NCBI GenBank assembly: GCA_964019695.1
Contig: OZ026526.1
Location: forward strand, 9,629,254 to 9,693,253
DNA length: 64,000 nucleotides
DNA from: Loripinus fragilis
Taxonomy: Eukaryota; Mollusca; Bivalvia; Lucinida; Lucinidae
Direction: 5' to 3'
The position numbers were made by a program, and so were the translations under genes. The notes below the pieces were generated by a model. That model saw only the letters and a program-made list of their open reading frames with translations, searched no databases and had not been told where the DNA came from. Of this stretch, positions 1-13,600 are shown piece after piece; the first letter of the stretch is position 1, and each line of letters begins with the position of its first letter.

Positions 1-259
1 CTCATGTAATGTTTACAAAGTTATCAGGGACTTCTAATCCATAGATCACTTGTGTATTAATCCTATCTGCAGGATAGGAGTGATACAAGAGATCTGTTGA
101 TTCGCGTTAGCTCAGGTGGAGTGTACAATTAAATGTTTTACTTAACAATTATAAACAAAAAATTTTGTCACTGTCACTTTTGGTTGGCACGACAGTAGTA
201 GCTTGTCAACATAAAAATGGATTTCTTTTCTAGCAGTTGCAAGAAGCTGTATATGCGTA

Positions 260-482
260 ACCCATATAAGCCAAATGGACTTGCCAACCCTTATCACTAG
301 GATGAGCCCATTTCCAATTTTAGGGGTTTTTGGTGGTATTTTTCATTTTTTCCAAATTTTAACAGAACATTCTATAAGCAAACAGTTAAGATCCTGATCA
401 GACACTACTTTAGGTGGTGTCTGATCTGGGTCTGCATTGTTTGCCTATGTCCCTTAAAAAAGGAAGCCATGCTTATATGGGT
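260..482. repeat. Foldback repeat with GATCAGACAC hairpin
   Basis: The word ACCCATATAAGC at the left edge recurs inverted at 471-482. Inside, GATCAGACAC (396-405) pairs with GTGTCTGATC (417-426). The phrase GATCTGGGTCTGCA...GTTTGC recurs near 3330, 20330 and 42860, so this is one member of a dispersed family. Confidence 0.5.
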
Positions 483-519
483 CAAGAGAGCAGTTGCTTC
501 ATGCCACAGCAGCCCATTG

Positions 520-844
520 ATAGTTCCCACTCAACCGATATTTAGTTCCCTTTGGAATAGAGGTCAGCCATCTTGATGGTCAAAAATCAATAAGACAAGT
601 AGGCAAAAATAGATATACCTATATTTCTAAAAACCTCTGCATCTTTGTGCCCTGACAGTTGCAATGATTTATGCAAAAATGGAATTAAAAAATAAACATG
701 TTGGTTTAACATGAAAAAATAGTCTCAAGGTAAGTAAAAAAAATAGATTTTCTATTTTTCACTATGTGGTCTATTGATTTTTGACCTACATCATGGCTGA
801 CCATTTTTTCAAAGGGAAGTAACTATTGGTTGAGTGGGAACTAT
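520..844. repeat. Inverted-repeat (MITE-like) element downstream of gene 1
   Basis: About 72-bp arms at 520-591 and 773-844 are reverse complements with scattered mismatches. Both contain TAGTTCCCACTCAACC at the outer end and GGTCAAAAATCAATA at the inner end. No protein is encoded. Confidence 0.7.
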
Positions 845-1059
845 AAATTGTGTTACGTCACTACTGTACTACATGTCCAACACCACTTAATAAAATACTG
901 CATAGTAAGCAATGAACCACTCTTTCAGGGGCTACTTAAATCATAATTTAGCATTTTCTTACTATGCTCCATTTACCTGTTACTGTTACACATGTCATGA
1001 TTACTCATTCCACTTGTCTCATCTTGACAATTCGAATGAATACCCACAAACAAACATGG

Positions 1060-1520
1060 ATTAAAGTTGAGCAATTCCAAAATTCCAAACTTTAAAGTTC
1101 AAATATTAAAACTTACATTTTGCCTTCAAAATATTAAAATTTTAAGCCTAAATGGTCAATTGTTGTAAATAAAGGCCAAAAAAAAAAATACCTGGGTTTA
1201 GGGTAACTCGAACCCTACCTAAATTTACTGGCAATACCTAGATTTTTTTTCAGGTTTTCTGGAAAAAAATATAATTTTATGCATTTTGAAAGGCGAAATG
1301 CCTTTCAAAATGCATAAAATTCTATTTATTTTTTCCAGAAATTTTCAGACCCATAACCCGAAAAACACTATATTTTTTTTTATTTTGGCCTAATCTGAGA
1401 ATAAATCAGAAGCTAATCATCTGCCTAACAGTACTTTGAGGCTGTTTTTTTATTGAAAAGTCAGTCTCAAAATCCTGATTCAGGAATAAATTTAAAAAAA
1501 CTAACCCATGCAAATGCTTT
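1060..1520. repeat. Dispersed repeat overlapping the gene 1 3' UTR, shared with an intron
   Basis: The stretch resembles 17950-18190: both have AATTTCAAA/CTTTAAA-rich runs, AATGGTCAATT or ATGGGTCAATT, and a TTTGAGGCTG...CAGTCTCAAAATC pair. It also holds a foldback at 1258-1339 with the perfect core GCATTTTGAAAGGC. The stretch probably lies partly in the 3' UTR. Confidence 0.5.
1449..1454 (-). terminator. Candidate poly(A) signal of the myosin light chain gene
   Basis: AATAAA on the minus strand, 187 nt after the stop and the first such hexamer downstream. A second copy lies at 1325-1330. Confidence 0.45.
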
Positions 1521-1640
1521 GATGCAAAAAAAACCTAAGGAAAATAATGCCAAATTATGACTATAGGACAGCCCCAGATCAAGCCCTCTCAACAGGTCCA
1601 TATCTCTATAGAAGACAGATTGTATGTGTGTTGATTCAAA

Positions 1641-1669
1641 TCAGCCTTGCATGACGTTCTTCACAAATT
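1641..1669 (-). CDS. Myosin light chain coding exon 6 (C-terminus)
   Basis: The acceptor TTGTCTCTTTCAG precedes AATTTGTG. It encodes EFVKNVMQG then TGA (1641-1643). The residues E-F-V-x-x-V-M-x-G end many ELC and calmodulin-like proteins. Confidence 0.93.
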
Positions 1670-4600
1670 CTGAAAGAGACAAAAATGCATAAATGAAAAG
1701 AGTAAAAGAATGCTAAGGTATAGGACCCACTCTATTCCGATATAGTACTTTTAAACACTTGAACAGCTGATTGCCATTTACCAAAAAAACGGGGGTCTAT
1801 CATTGTTCAGAAAACAAAGAAAAGAGGTAAATCAAAGAACCATAGGGTGCTTTTCAACCAAAACATTGTTTTGGTACTCAAAAGAATAGTCTCAATGTTT
1901 AGACTTGTGTAAGAAAATAATAATTTATCATATGACCTCCCTTCTGTGAGTGATATAATGTCATGCAATAAAATTAATTTACAGATTTAGTGATGTTACG
2001 CAATGAGGTCCATTATAAGATGGCAAAATATTTACGTTTACACACCAAAAATGATCCTAGGCAATTTTAATACCATATGTTAGATAGAGTCTAACATTTG
2101 TGCCCCAGTATTATTGAATTTATTAAACTCGTTGCGAAAAAGCAATTAAATGTTCCGCAAGCCTTGCATTTTATCGCATTTCCCCAAATCGTTTAATAAA
2201 TTCAATTAAACATGAGCACCCCAGTAAGATCCTCTATTTAGGGCAAAAATATTTTGATAAACTGGACCTGTCAGAGGCACTCACCTGATAATTACTCACA
2301 AAATTTGCTTAATATAAGGTCAGGGGTGTGGAATTAATAAAATTTTCTACTTGTTCAGGGACAAGTAAATGGCCATAATGTACTTGTCCAAAGAAAATTT
2401 AACTTGCTCGAAACAACTAATTAGCTTATAGCTTTCCATGCTTAAACAATTTACTCTTTCGAAAACAGTATGAAACCAGACACCAACTCTTGCAAAAGGT
2501 ATGGATTCTGATCAGCTGGCTTCTCTTTTAAACAGTGTAGATCCAGATCAGCTGGCTTCTTCAGAAGCCAGCTGATCAGGATCCACACTGTTTACAATGC
2601 AACATGTGAGCTCGTAATAATAAATCAAAATATGAAATACAGAATTGTATACACTTAAAACATATGTACTTTTCCAAGGACAAGTAAATAGAAATTTTCA
2701 ACTTGTCCTGAATGAAATGGAACCAGGTCCGACAAGTCGGGCATGGTATTTCCACTGCCCTGATATGGTCAAGATCAACCTAAGATATTAGTTTGAACAA
2801 GTTTTGCAGGATCCACATGGCTGATTATTATACCAAGACCCACAGTCATTCAAGGGCCATGATTAAAAGTATTTTTGTTTCACCTGAACCGACCCTGTCT
2901 GAAAATTTGGGTAGATAGGTGGGTGTATTTTTTTTGTATTTTTTGGGTAAGGACTAATAAATAATCATTTCACAATTTTTTTTTATATAAGAATAATGTC
3001 ATCATATAAATATTCAAGGAGTCATTTGATACATTGTAGCACAGTATTTTTTACCTCTAGCTCCTGAAAAAACATGAACTTTTACATCAGTCTTCATGGG
3101 ATTTGCTTTTGCTACCCAAATTAAAAAAACATGACAGCTTAATATGGTAATAAAATTATTTGGGTAGGGGGTATTTCGGTGGGTAGGTAGGGTCAGGTTT
3201 AACAAACATATTTTTAATTAAAACCCTGGCTCATTTTTCACTCTTTTCTGTTGTTTGCTGATTTTTTTTCAAAATCAACTTTTTCAAAAAATTCTATCGG
3301 GAATCGAGGTCCGGCCCAAACTTGTTGGGCTTGATCTGGGTCCAATCTGTTTGCAAAGCCTAAAGGTTATGAGCAGAGGACACTAGTAGGCTATGAGATA
3401 AATGTGATCTAGATAGGATAGTCATATTTGGAATTTCTAATTCAATGTGTGCTCCATGTGGAATTCAACATTAATTGGCAGTGGATTTTTGGGGGATATT
3501 GTTGGTAGTTCAATATGAGCAACCTTGGCTTGTTTTAAAAGGTCAACCTTTACCGATTGTATTTATCTGAAGCAATTGTCTTATTTAGTATAAAACTGTA
3601 GGAGTTGCAGGTATGCGAAGGCGCACCTTTAGCCCAGTGCTGGTCCCGTTTTTAAGAAACACCAAAAGTAAAATCGTAGGAATCCCATGCTCTAGGCACA
3701 ACACAGTTGAGTGTGGATCCGAATTGTTTGACACTCAGATGATTTTCCTAAAAAGAATTTTTTGAAGAAGTTAATTTTGAAAAAAATCAGCAGATGACAA
3801 AAAACCATGCTATAGACTAGAGTTAACCCGTTCTATCTTGGGCTCAGAACATACCTTCATAATTGATCATTCCCTGTGAGTCTTCTTGTCCTTGGAATAA
3901 CTGGTCACATTCTTCATCTGTTAATTTGTCTCCTAAAGAATTTTACATTTAGAGATTAACCCCTTGTATACTAATAGATTTTTCCTGCTGGTTTGATGCA
4001 ATAACTTGTGATAGTACATTGTACATATCCATACATGACATGAACTTTAGACTGAAATCTGTGAGATAAACCAAACTTTTAAGGAAGATTTGATAAAATA
4101 CTGTGAGATTTTCACAAAAATCACTTTGAAACTCCCAAAAATAATCCCAAAGCTTTTATTTTAATGTAAGAAACTTATGATAAATACAATAAAGTGTGAT
4201 TTATGATTATTTCTAGTGTTGTATCGATGATCGGTTATAATCGATGATCAATCGAAAATTTCTTTCGATTCTACTAATCGATTGTGTTTGGTAATAATCA
4301 GTTATAATCAAAAAGATTCACACCTGACCCTCCTGTAGGCTGCTATTCTAAATTTGCAACTTTGCTACAAGAAAATGCAATCCATAAATTCAAAGGTTAA
4401 TAGAATGTGAGGAATAAAGAAATAAATTCAACATTTTATCAGGGTATACACTGTTTGCTATTAAGGACATAAAAGATCTTCAGAGAAGGAATATTTTATT
4501 TGGGAATGAAAACCTGTGACCCCTTGATATTTACAATGGACCTTCCCAAGTTTATTGTTTCAAACCAGAAGGAAAAAATCCATAAGTGTATAAAGGGCTT

Positions 4601-7600
4601 AAAATACCAATGGCTGTTAATTTGAGTTTGCTGTCAGGACCAGTTGTTATACCCGCTTTTTTCTTTAGAAAAAAAGGGTATATTAATTTCGTGTCAAAGT
4701 CGGTCCGTCGTCCGTCCGTCCGTCTGTCCGTCCGTGCGTACGTCCGTCCGTCACGTTTCTTGTAAATGTATCTCCTCCTAAACCATTAGAGGTAGCAACT
4801 TCAAACTTTGTAGGTGAATAGGTCACATGATGTAGAGGGTACTGGGCGACATTATGTGTGACCTTGACCCCAAGGTCAAGGTCAAAGGTCAAATATTGTA
4901 TTTTCTTGTAATTGTATCTCCTCCTAAACGGTTAGACATAGCAACTTCAAACTTTGTAGCTGAATAGGTCACATGATGTAGAGGGTACTGGGCAACATTT
5001 TGTGTGACCTTGACCCCAAGGTCAAGGTCAAAGGTCAAATATTGAGTTTTCTTGTAAATGCATCTCCTAAACCTTTTGATGTAGCAACTTCAAACTTTGT
5101 AGCAGAAAAGGTCACATGATGTTAAGGTTACTGGGCAACATTTTGTGCGACCTTGACCCCAAGGTCAAGGTCAAGGATCAAATAATGTATTTTCTTGTAA
5201 ATGTATCTCCTCCTAAACCATTAGACCTAGCAACTTCAAACTTTGTAGCTGGATAGGTCACATGATGTAGAGGGTACTGAGCAACATTTTGTGTGACCTT
5301 GACCCCAAGGTCAAGGTCAAAGGTCAAATATTGAATTTTCTTGTAAATGCTTCTCCTCCTAAAGCTTTTGACGTAGTAACTTCAAACTCTGTAGGTGCAT
5401 AGGTCACATGATGTAGAGGGCACTGGGCAACATTTAGTGTGACCTTGACCTGAAGGTCAAGGTCAAATAATGTACTTTATTGTAAATGCATCTTCTCCTA
5501 AACTGTTGGACGTAGCAACTTCAAACTTTGCAGGTGCAAAGGTCATATGATTTTGAGGGCACTAGACAACATTTGGTATGACCTTGACCCATAGGTCAAG
5601 GTCATATAGTTTATTTTTAGTAAATGCTTCTTCTCCTTAACCATAGGACATAGCAACTTCAAACTTTACAGATGCATAGGTTATATTATGTTGAAGATAC
5701 TGAGCAACATTTTGTGTGACCTTGACCCCAAGGTAAAGGTTATAGGTCAAAAAGCGGGTATTTGCGATGGTGAACCATCGACTTCTGCTCTAGTGGTATT
5801 TGATAATGTACATAAAATAGCATGACACTGATGCTAACAATTTTTATAAAGATATGAGTTTCAAGCAGTACAAGGGTAGACATTCTATGGGATGGAACCT
5901 TTGTTTCCCTTTCATTTGATAATTTTCGATTATGATCGATCATCAATCGAAACCTCCTGACCGACTATTTTCGATGATCGATTATGAAAAATCAATAATC
6001 GAACAACACTAATTGTTTCTTTATAAAATGTGTTTTAGATGGTCTGAAAAATTCTGCGAGATTTGAAAATCTTATGGGAATCAGCTTTCAGAAGGGCAAA
6101 ATTCTGTGAGATAATATCTCACAGTGTGAGGTATGACATGTATGCATATCTAAGGGTATCAGGATATAATTTTCAAAAATATTGTATGTTTGTCTGAATG
6201 TCTTTTTTACCTTAACAAGCAGTGCAGACCCTGATGAAATGCCGCATTATGCGGCATTTCATCAGGGTCTACAATGTTTGAAAAAGTACCTGTTTAGGGA
6301 TTTCCCGAATACAAAGGATTTTACATAGCAACTGTTGCGATAACAGGCAAATCAGCCTGGTATCTCCATATTTGTATGAGGGCCTTTAGGCCTGAGGGCA
6401 AATATGGAATGCCCACCTGATATGTCTTGTTTCACCTTTTTCTGCAATTTCATTGAATGGTAATGGTGTATTGTTTGGTTCAGCAGATGTCAATGTCCTT
6501 TCCATAGGTTTGATAAACAAAAAAATTAGAGCGTAAAATTGTAAATATTTTCTTATTCATCAATTTTAACATATGTTGTGGGTACTCAAAAGAACCGTCT
6601 CATTGAGACGGTTCCTTTGAGTACCTACAACTTATGGTTTGGTTGAGAAATAAGAAAAATATTTTTTGATACGCACTCTTAACTAAAGCCCTGCTTTCTT
6701 TTTCGTGGATGTTGCTTGGCTGTAACCAGTACTGAGCCGGGTGGTTTATGGTTTTATGTCCAAGAGCAGCCAAGGACTCCACCGGCAGATGTCCAGGTTT
6801 AAAACGTCTCAGAAGATGAGGCTGCGGTTAACAGTCTAGTGAGACAGGCTAGGAGAACTGCTTGTTGAGCTATGGTAACTCCCAAAGTCCTTTCTATACC
6901 ATGCACAATAAGTTTAGCAATTTCATATATTTCGCATCTTTTTTGTGCTCATCTTTGTGCAGTGCCGATCATTTTCAATTGCAATGATGAGGACAGGATC
7001 TTAGGCAAATGAAACCACGAAATTTCAGACGCCATCCATTAAATAGACATTGGGGGAGAGCAATAATTGCAGAAGGGGTCAGTAAGCAAAACTGGCATCC
7101 GTTATAAGTAATGCTAAAATGATAAGCATGTGATTTTTCGGTAGGTGGTCTTTAATCTTCCTCATGCATCATACGCCTATAAAAACTATTGGTTATGTGA
7201 CAGATGTGATAGAGATTTCATGCTAAAAAATCAGCTGCCATCAATTATGGAAGGTAAAAAGCGACATTATTCGATGCATACATCTTTGTTTTTGTATGTT
7301 GGCAATTTCATTCTATTTTGTAAATTGTGTCATTATATCATGCAAATTGTCATTTAATAGTCGTTTCACTCGTAATCAGATTCCGATCATGTCATTTCTC
7401 GGTTTTAAAAAGGCAGAACTAGGTTGTAAAATGTCAGAACTACATTTGTATGTTGTAAAAAGACAGAACTGGGTTGTCATAATACGAAAGTGAATATGCT
7501 TTAGTATTTTGACGCCAGAGGGCGCACCAATTTACTGGGAATAAATAATTTCTCCCATGCAAGTAGAACTCGCTGCAAACGGTGTTAAGGATGATTTTTT

Positions 7601-10600
7601 ACCAAGAAGTTCCCCCTACGTGGGATTTGATTCTTTACGTCCCATCAACAATTTTTCAGTTATGTAGGGACAGGTCTTCCTGGGTTGAACCAGCACTAAG
7701 TTAGGATCAATGTGTCTTGCTCAAGGACACATCGCAGTGACGCCGGTGAGGCTTGAACCCGCGGCCTCTCAGTCTCGAGTCAAGCACTCTACCACTGAGC
7801 CACTGCCCTCCCCTTTCACGTATATATAAGAGAAAACTTCATCCCGTCCCGCCAAGCTTGCACACAACTAACAAATGTAGATCTATTACTGGGTCCGAGC
7901 TACAAGTGAAGGCAGAACATGCGCGGATACAGAGAGGGGATAGGGGGTCCGGGGAAAATCACAATTTCGATAGGTTTCTACAGAAATTAGCATTTGGACG
8001 CCCCCCCCCCCCACCTGGAAAAAAGTTGGACCCCTCCCCCACCCCGTAAAATGTTGGACGCCCTCTGGAACCTTGGAAAATTATTGTTTTCCAAAAAATA
8101 AACCATCGGACCCTGGGATCGGTCCCCTCTGTAAAACTGTTAAATAAGTTGAAGGTGAGGACTAAAAACAGCAAAAATAACAAAAAACGCTGTCCGAGCT
8201 TTTTACTGTCAGGTGGGCCTGGACCCTCTACCCCCACCCCCCCCCCCCCCCCCCCCCCCACTTGGTGAAAATTCCTGGATCCGCACATGCAAATGCAGAA
8301 GACACATAATACCGCATTAAATATGGTCATGTATTTGCCCTGAACCATTTCTCCTCAAATCGCCTCCCTTTAATAGTACAACTGCATCTTATTTATTTTT
8401 CATGCTGTCATGAAAGCTGATGTATTTATAAAGTATAAGATTATATTTGCAGATTATAAATAAAAGAAATTTTAGTAAAATAGAGGTGCTTTCTTCTTTT
8501 TCAGAAAAAAGAATCACATCATAATATTTGTAAATTCATAAGTATTTAATGGTTAAAAAGTGCATTGACAATCGAAATCTTTTAAATATAAACCCTCCCG
8601 GCGGTACTGGTTACTACCCAGGGAAAGCCACAAAAAATTCCTAGTTCTCCCAGTCTGTCGGATGAGACTTCAAGCCATTTGCCCCGTCTTCTGAGACGCT
8701 TTAAAACCAGAACCACTGCCGGTTGAGCCTCCAGGAGTTCCTGGACAAAGAACCACAAAAAGCATATAAACCCACCCGGCCAGTACTCGTACAGCCAAGG
8801 AACACGGCCACAAACAATAATTCCCACTTTCGGTTAAGCCTTTGGGGTTCCCCGTCCTAAAATACACACACAAGTCGTAAACCCTTCCAGCCTGATGCTG
8901 GTTACTACCCAAGGAAAGTCACTAAAAGTGGTAGAGTGGAAAAGTCACTCGCGCGCGTTGTACCCAGGGCTCCTGAGTTCCATCCCCAGCTCTTCCAGTC
9001 TGTCTGACATGACTTAAAGCCATCGTCCTATCTTCTTAGATGAGCCGCTGCCGGTTTAGGATTCGGGATAGATAAATACAGCTTTTAAGATCCGGGCGTT
9101 TGGGCGCATTCCAAATTATATAGTGCACAAGTATAAAAGCTATCTCCGGGGGCTAGAAGTGTTTTTTCGGGGGCCTTAGCCTAGACCCCTCTACCAAACG
9201 ATCAAATTCTTACCCGAGAGCCCCCCCCCTGACCCCCTCAAGAGTGCTTCCTGTCTGCGACAATTGTCATAACGCGTCAACTATATTTAAGGATAGCAAT
9301 AAAACACTTGGGCCTCGACACCAGAAACTCTGTCGTCGGAGTTTGAAAACAACAAAGGCCCAGACAAGCCTGTCAGTCGCTTTCCTGAGGCATTTTATAG
9401 AGTACGCACTCTTGAGGGGGTCAGGGGGGCTCTCCCCTATATGGGTCCATGGGTTAGCCATGTGGCAGAAAATGGTTTTTGTGCAATTCAAAGGGCTAAA
9501 AGAAGCCCTTAAGCATGCTAAGGCACGCAGCTAAACACTATTGAGGCCCTGGAAGGGATGGGGGATCCCAGAATCCCATATCCCTTTAAGTATTTTGAAA
9601 AATATCCCACATCCCTAAAAGAAAAATGGCAAATATTCCCAAATCCAGAAAGCATTGTATCCCCATATCCCTAGAATTGATCAAAATATCCTGTATCCCT
9701 TTAAATATTTACAAAAATATCCCGTACCCCTTTATGCTTTTGGCCCATATCCCTGTATCCCTAAAACCCCTTCCAGGGCCTCACTATTTGCTGCATTTTT
9801 GTTCCAATATATCTAATTAAATACAGTAAGAACACTCAAAAAGACCAAAACTTGGTTTTCAAGACCCATTATCACTTGAATGCAGGTCAAAGTATTACAG
9901 AAGGCTCCGAGAGGAGCATTCTGCAATACTTTCGAGCTTCATTAAGCTACCATTCATCATTAAGACCGGTTGTTGTCCATTTTTGAGTAGCCTATACTGG
10001 CTGTGTCAAGTAATACACACATGCATATTTGCATACACGTAGGTACGCCCCTGATCATATCTAAATTTGCTACTGGCGAAATTTGAATTACACTGTTTCT
10101 AGCGATTTTTGATCCGCATTCGTCGATTGTTAAAAGCGTTTTCGATTGCCGACTATCCGGTGTGAAACAAAATTATTTTTAACAGACAAATGGCAATCAA
10201 AAACACTGTTTCTAGCGATTTGTGATCCGGGTTCATCACTTGCTCAGAGCGTCTTCGATTGCCGCCTATCCGGTGTGATAAAGGAGCCTATTTTATGGTA
10301 ATTGAAAAGGTTTGGTCATTTCTCCATAAAACATTAGCGACGATATGTTAACTTGCAGACGATGTCCTTGACCGGGCTTAAATGGCATTGAAGCCCTGTT
10401 GAACCGCAAATTTCATATTTCGCAAATTTCACACTGTGAAAATTGGTACCAATTCTTTACAGCGCGTGAAAAATTGGTACCAATACGTCACATTTTCCAT
10501 ACCAATATTTCACATTTTGTGAAATTTGCGCACATAGTGAAATTATATGTAGCATACATATAATATTTTTCGACATCTATATATGAGCCGTGACATGTGA

Positions 10601-13600
10601 TTTCCAATAATGTGGCATTTTGACAAGTGTAGACTCAGACGTGCCTGTGCAGCCTCCTTTTAAGCTAAAAACCTCCAAATAAAGTTCACTCAGTAGCTTA
10701 ACACTCATAGAATCTTCAAGGGACTAGCAAAGGCTCTGATCAGACTGCCCGTATGCGCAGGCTGATCTGAGACTTTGTTGGTCGCACATACCATATTGTT
10801 GGAAATCTCATGCCCTGGCTCATATATGAATGGGGTTAGTTTTGAAATTCCGGGCTGCTCATCGGCACCAATATGACTTCCAAGTTACCCCCACCTTTTT
10901 TGCTTCCAATGGATCACATGTTCAGAACTTAGTATACAACTACTGAACTTGAAATGCATGATAAAATGGAAAAAGATGGGCTTTATATCTCAGCTTTAGA
11001 TAATGCAAAAACTGTTGTCCAGCAACTATAATGCTCTAATCTTTTTTTAAAAAGCCAAGCTTGTACATGTATTCCTGAATTGTTTCCCTTAAAACGGAAG
11101 ACATGCATACATTTGCACATTTTAAATGATTTTTTAATGTCCATTCTATTTATTTCGTTAAAATTTTAATGCGCTTATATTTATGAGATTCTACATGGAC
11201 TTTTTAATTAGAGATTACATTTTGTGTTTTACAAAAAAGACGAAAAAAAATGATTTTTTTTTTTGGTTTATTAGCTTTTTTTACTCTTATCCACCTTAGA
11301 GATAAACCATTGTAGTTAAAATAACTCTCATCATCTTCAAATATTTGCATAAAACACTTATAATCTTCAAATATTTGCATAAAATTCTGCCAACAGGCGA
11401 ATACTACCACAAAATTGGTCGTTTTCGCAGTATCCCAAGATGTGCAGACTGTTGGCTTGGTCCCAATACGCTTCAACATATATTTGAAACCTGTACAGTT
11501 CATAATGCTGAACGTACCGCCCTTCTTTTGGAACTTCAAAACATTACACCCAATATTATTCTAAATTCAAACCTACTTCAAACTGGAAATAATGACAAAA
11601 CTTTAGATCTTCGCACTCAAAATCAAATATGTACAGCTATTTTCAAATATACAATAACAATTTGGAAACAATGCATTAAGCTTAAACCTCCTTAAACAGC
11701 AACAGGTATTTAACAGAACTTTTAAGAACTGGAGCGTTCGCCCCTGGACTCTGTGGCTGTGCTATGTTAACCCTCGCACGGACGCAGAGCCAAGGAGTGA
11801 TATATTGACATGCTGTTTGCTGTCATTTTGTATTTGCAGTCGGACCCCTGAGGGACCCACTCTTATGAGTGGGAAACAAAGGGCCCCGATTAACCAGTCT
11901 TAAAATAAATAAAGTATCATAGCAGAAGACTGGGGCGCAGCCTGCCTTGGGATTGATTCATATCAGCTCTTGGGGTAGGAAGCGTCACAAATATGGTGTC
12001 TGCCTTTGTGCAGATAAAAAAAAAAAAAAAATAACTCTCATCACCGATTCACGAATAAGGGATACTCTGTAAATTATAAATGAAAGCGCGCCCTCTGGCG
12101 TCAAAATATCTAGCATTGAAAGAAGCGGGGAATTACCGCCAATATTCAATGCGTCAACTTTCTGTTTTGAATGAAAGGAGTGTCATTTTATAAAGCTGTT
12201 AGTGCTATTCTCTATTTCTAAATTACTTTGTATTATTTGTAATTCGTCAGTATGCATCCGAAGCTGTTATCATACTACAATTCACATGATATAATGCCAC
12301 AATTTACAAAATAAAATGAAATTGCCAACATACAAAAACAAAGATGTAAGCATTGAATAATGTCGCTTTTTACCTTCCATAATCAATGACGTCTAAACGT
12401 AGTCATCATTTGATTAAACTTCTAATGTTAATTGGCATTTCAATTCAACAGAGCATCAGTTTACAAGGATATCATAGGCTACAATGTTACTAATCTTATG
12501 GTTGATTAAAACCTTAAGTTACTGAAAAATGGTGCGATGCATTTGGGAGATAACGGTGACGTTAGATTTTATCTTTCGGCTTGTGCACTGTAGTAGTGAA
12601 GATGTTTCATTCAACGGTATTTTGTCTGAATGTGTTGGAAGACATCAAACAGTTTTACTTGTTAATGTGGTTCGAGAAAACACAAATAGAAACACCGTTA
12701 AAAGGCGATAACGTGAAAGCATTAGTAAAAACGTCAAAATGTGAAAATTTGGTCCTTTATTTCTCTGAGATAGTTCATAAATTGCAGCATTTGCTATGCT
12801 TTTTTGGTTTTCAGTGACCAAACAATCGTTTGAAAATGGTTTGGCTTCCTCCAATGATCAGAAATACCCACGTTACCCGTTAGTCTTAAAATGAAACGTC
12901 ACTTTAGCACGCCCGCTGTGATTGGCAATTCTGTATTCTTTTTAAATGGAAAATCTTGTCAGATGATCGGCGCTTGTATCTTCATAAAAGCAAATGAAAC
13001 TCGAGGTCTGATGTGGATGGGCTCACCCATACAAAACAATTGCTAAATTTATTGTGCATAGTATATTTATTCTGTGGCTGTTCCTTGGCTGTACCAGTAC
13101 TAAGCCAGGTGGATTTATTTAAGAAATTAATTCAGTTTTTGGAATGTTCATGGAATCATGAATACTTCGGGTCTCTTGCAAAGTAAGTGAAGCCTGAAAG
13201 GCTTCATGTTAACTTTGCAAGAGACAGTCTTCATAATTCCATGAACATTCGAAAAATTGAATTTTTTACTTATATTTACATTTTATATTATCAGTCAAGT
13301 ATCAATTTTCACCTAACTTGGATGGTTTTCCAGATATTTTGAATTAAATCAGACATAACATAGGGTTTGGAATAGCCAAACTCCAAATTTTCGTGCTTAA
13401 CATCATGGCGATATGTGTTTAATGTCACACAAACATCAGTAATCAAGCAGCGTTATTGGATGGACTTGACGTTAGCCCGCGCAAATGGCGTGTATATGGG
13501 TGTGGCTTAAATCGATTTCTTCATAAAGGTATGAACCACATCTCAAATGTAAATGTTCATTTAAAGACTGGCAGTGAAAATGTAAATATTTTTGTGTGGT

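Larger units (their letters stand above)
4214..6011. mobile_element. Non-autonomous hAT-like element with nested insertion
   Basis: Terminal inverted repeat TAGTGTTGT (4214-4222) / ACAACACTA (6003-6011), followed inward by ATCGATGATC-rich subterminal repeats on both sides. It is flanked by an 8-bp target duplication with one mismatch: ATTATTTC (4206-4213) and ATTGTTTC (6012-6019). An 8-bp duplication is the hAT hallmark. No transposase is left. The centre is occupied by the Helentron-like tandem element at 4649-5793. Confidence 0.72.

Noticed and set aside
4683..4892. 69-codon frame with [10 protein letters not shown]
   Set aside because: It is the CGTC microsatellite read as protein.
7959..8348. 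129-codon frame on the minus strand
   Set aside because: Its Gly-rich part is translated poly-C/poly-G inside a MITE. No family resemblance and no splice context.
8585..8912. Two overlapping 80-codon minus-strand frames
   Set aside because: They are the antisense of SINE copies; the same peptides ([10 protein letters not shown]) recur at other SINE sites such as 13866-14231.
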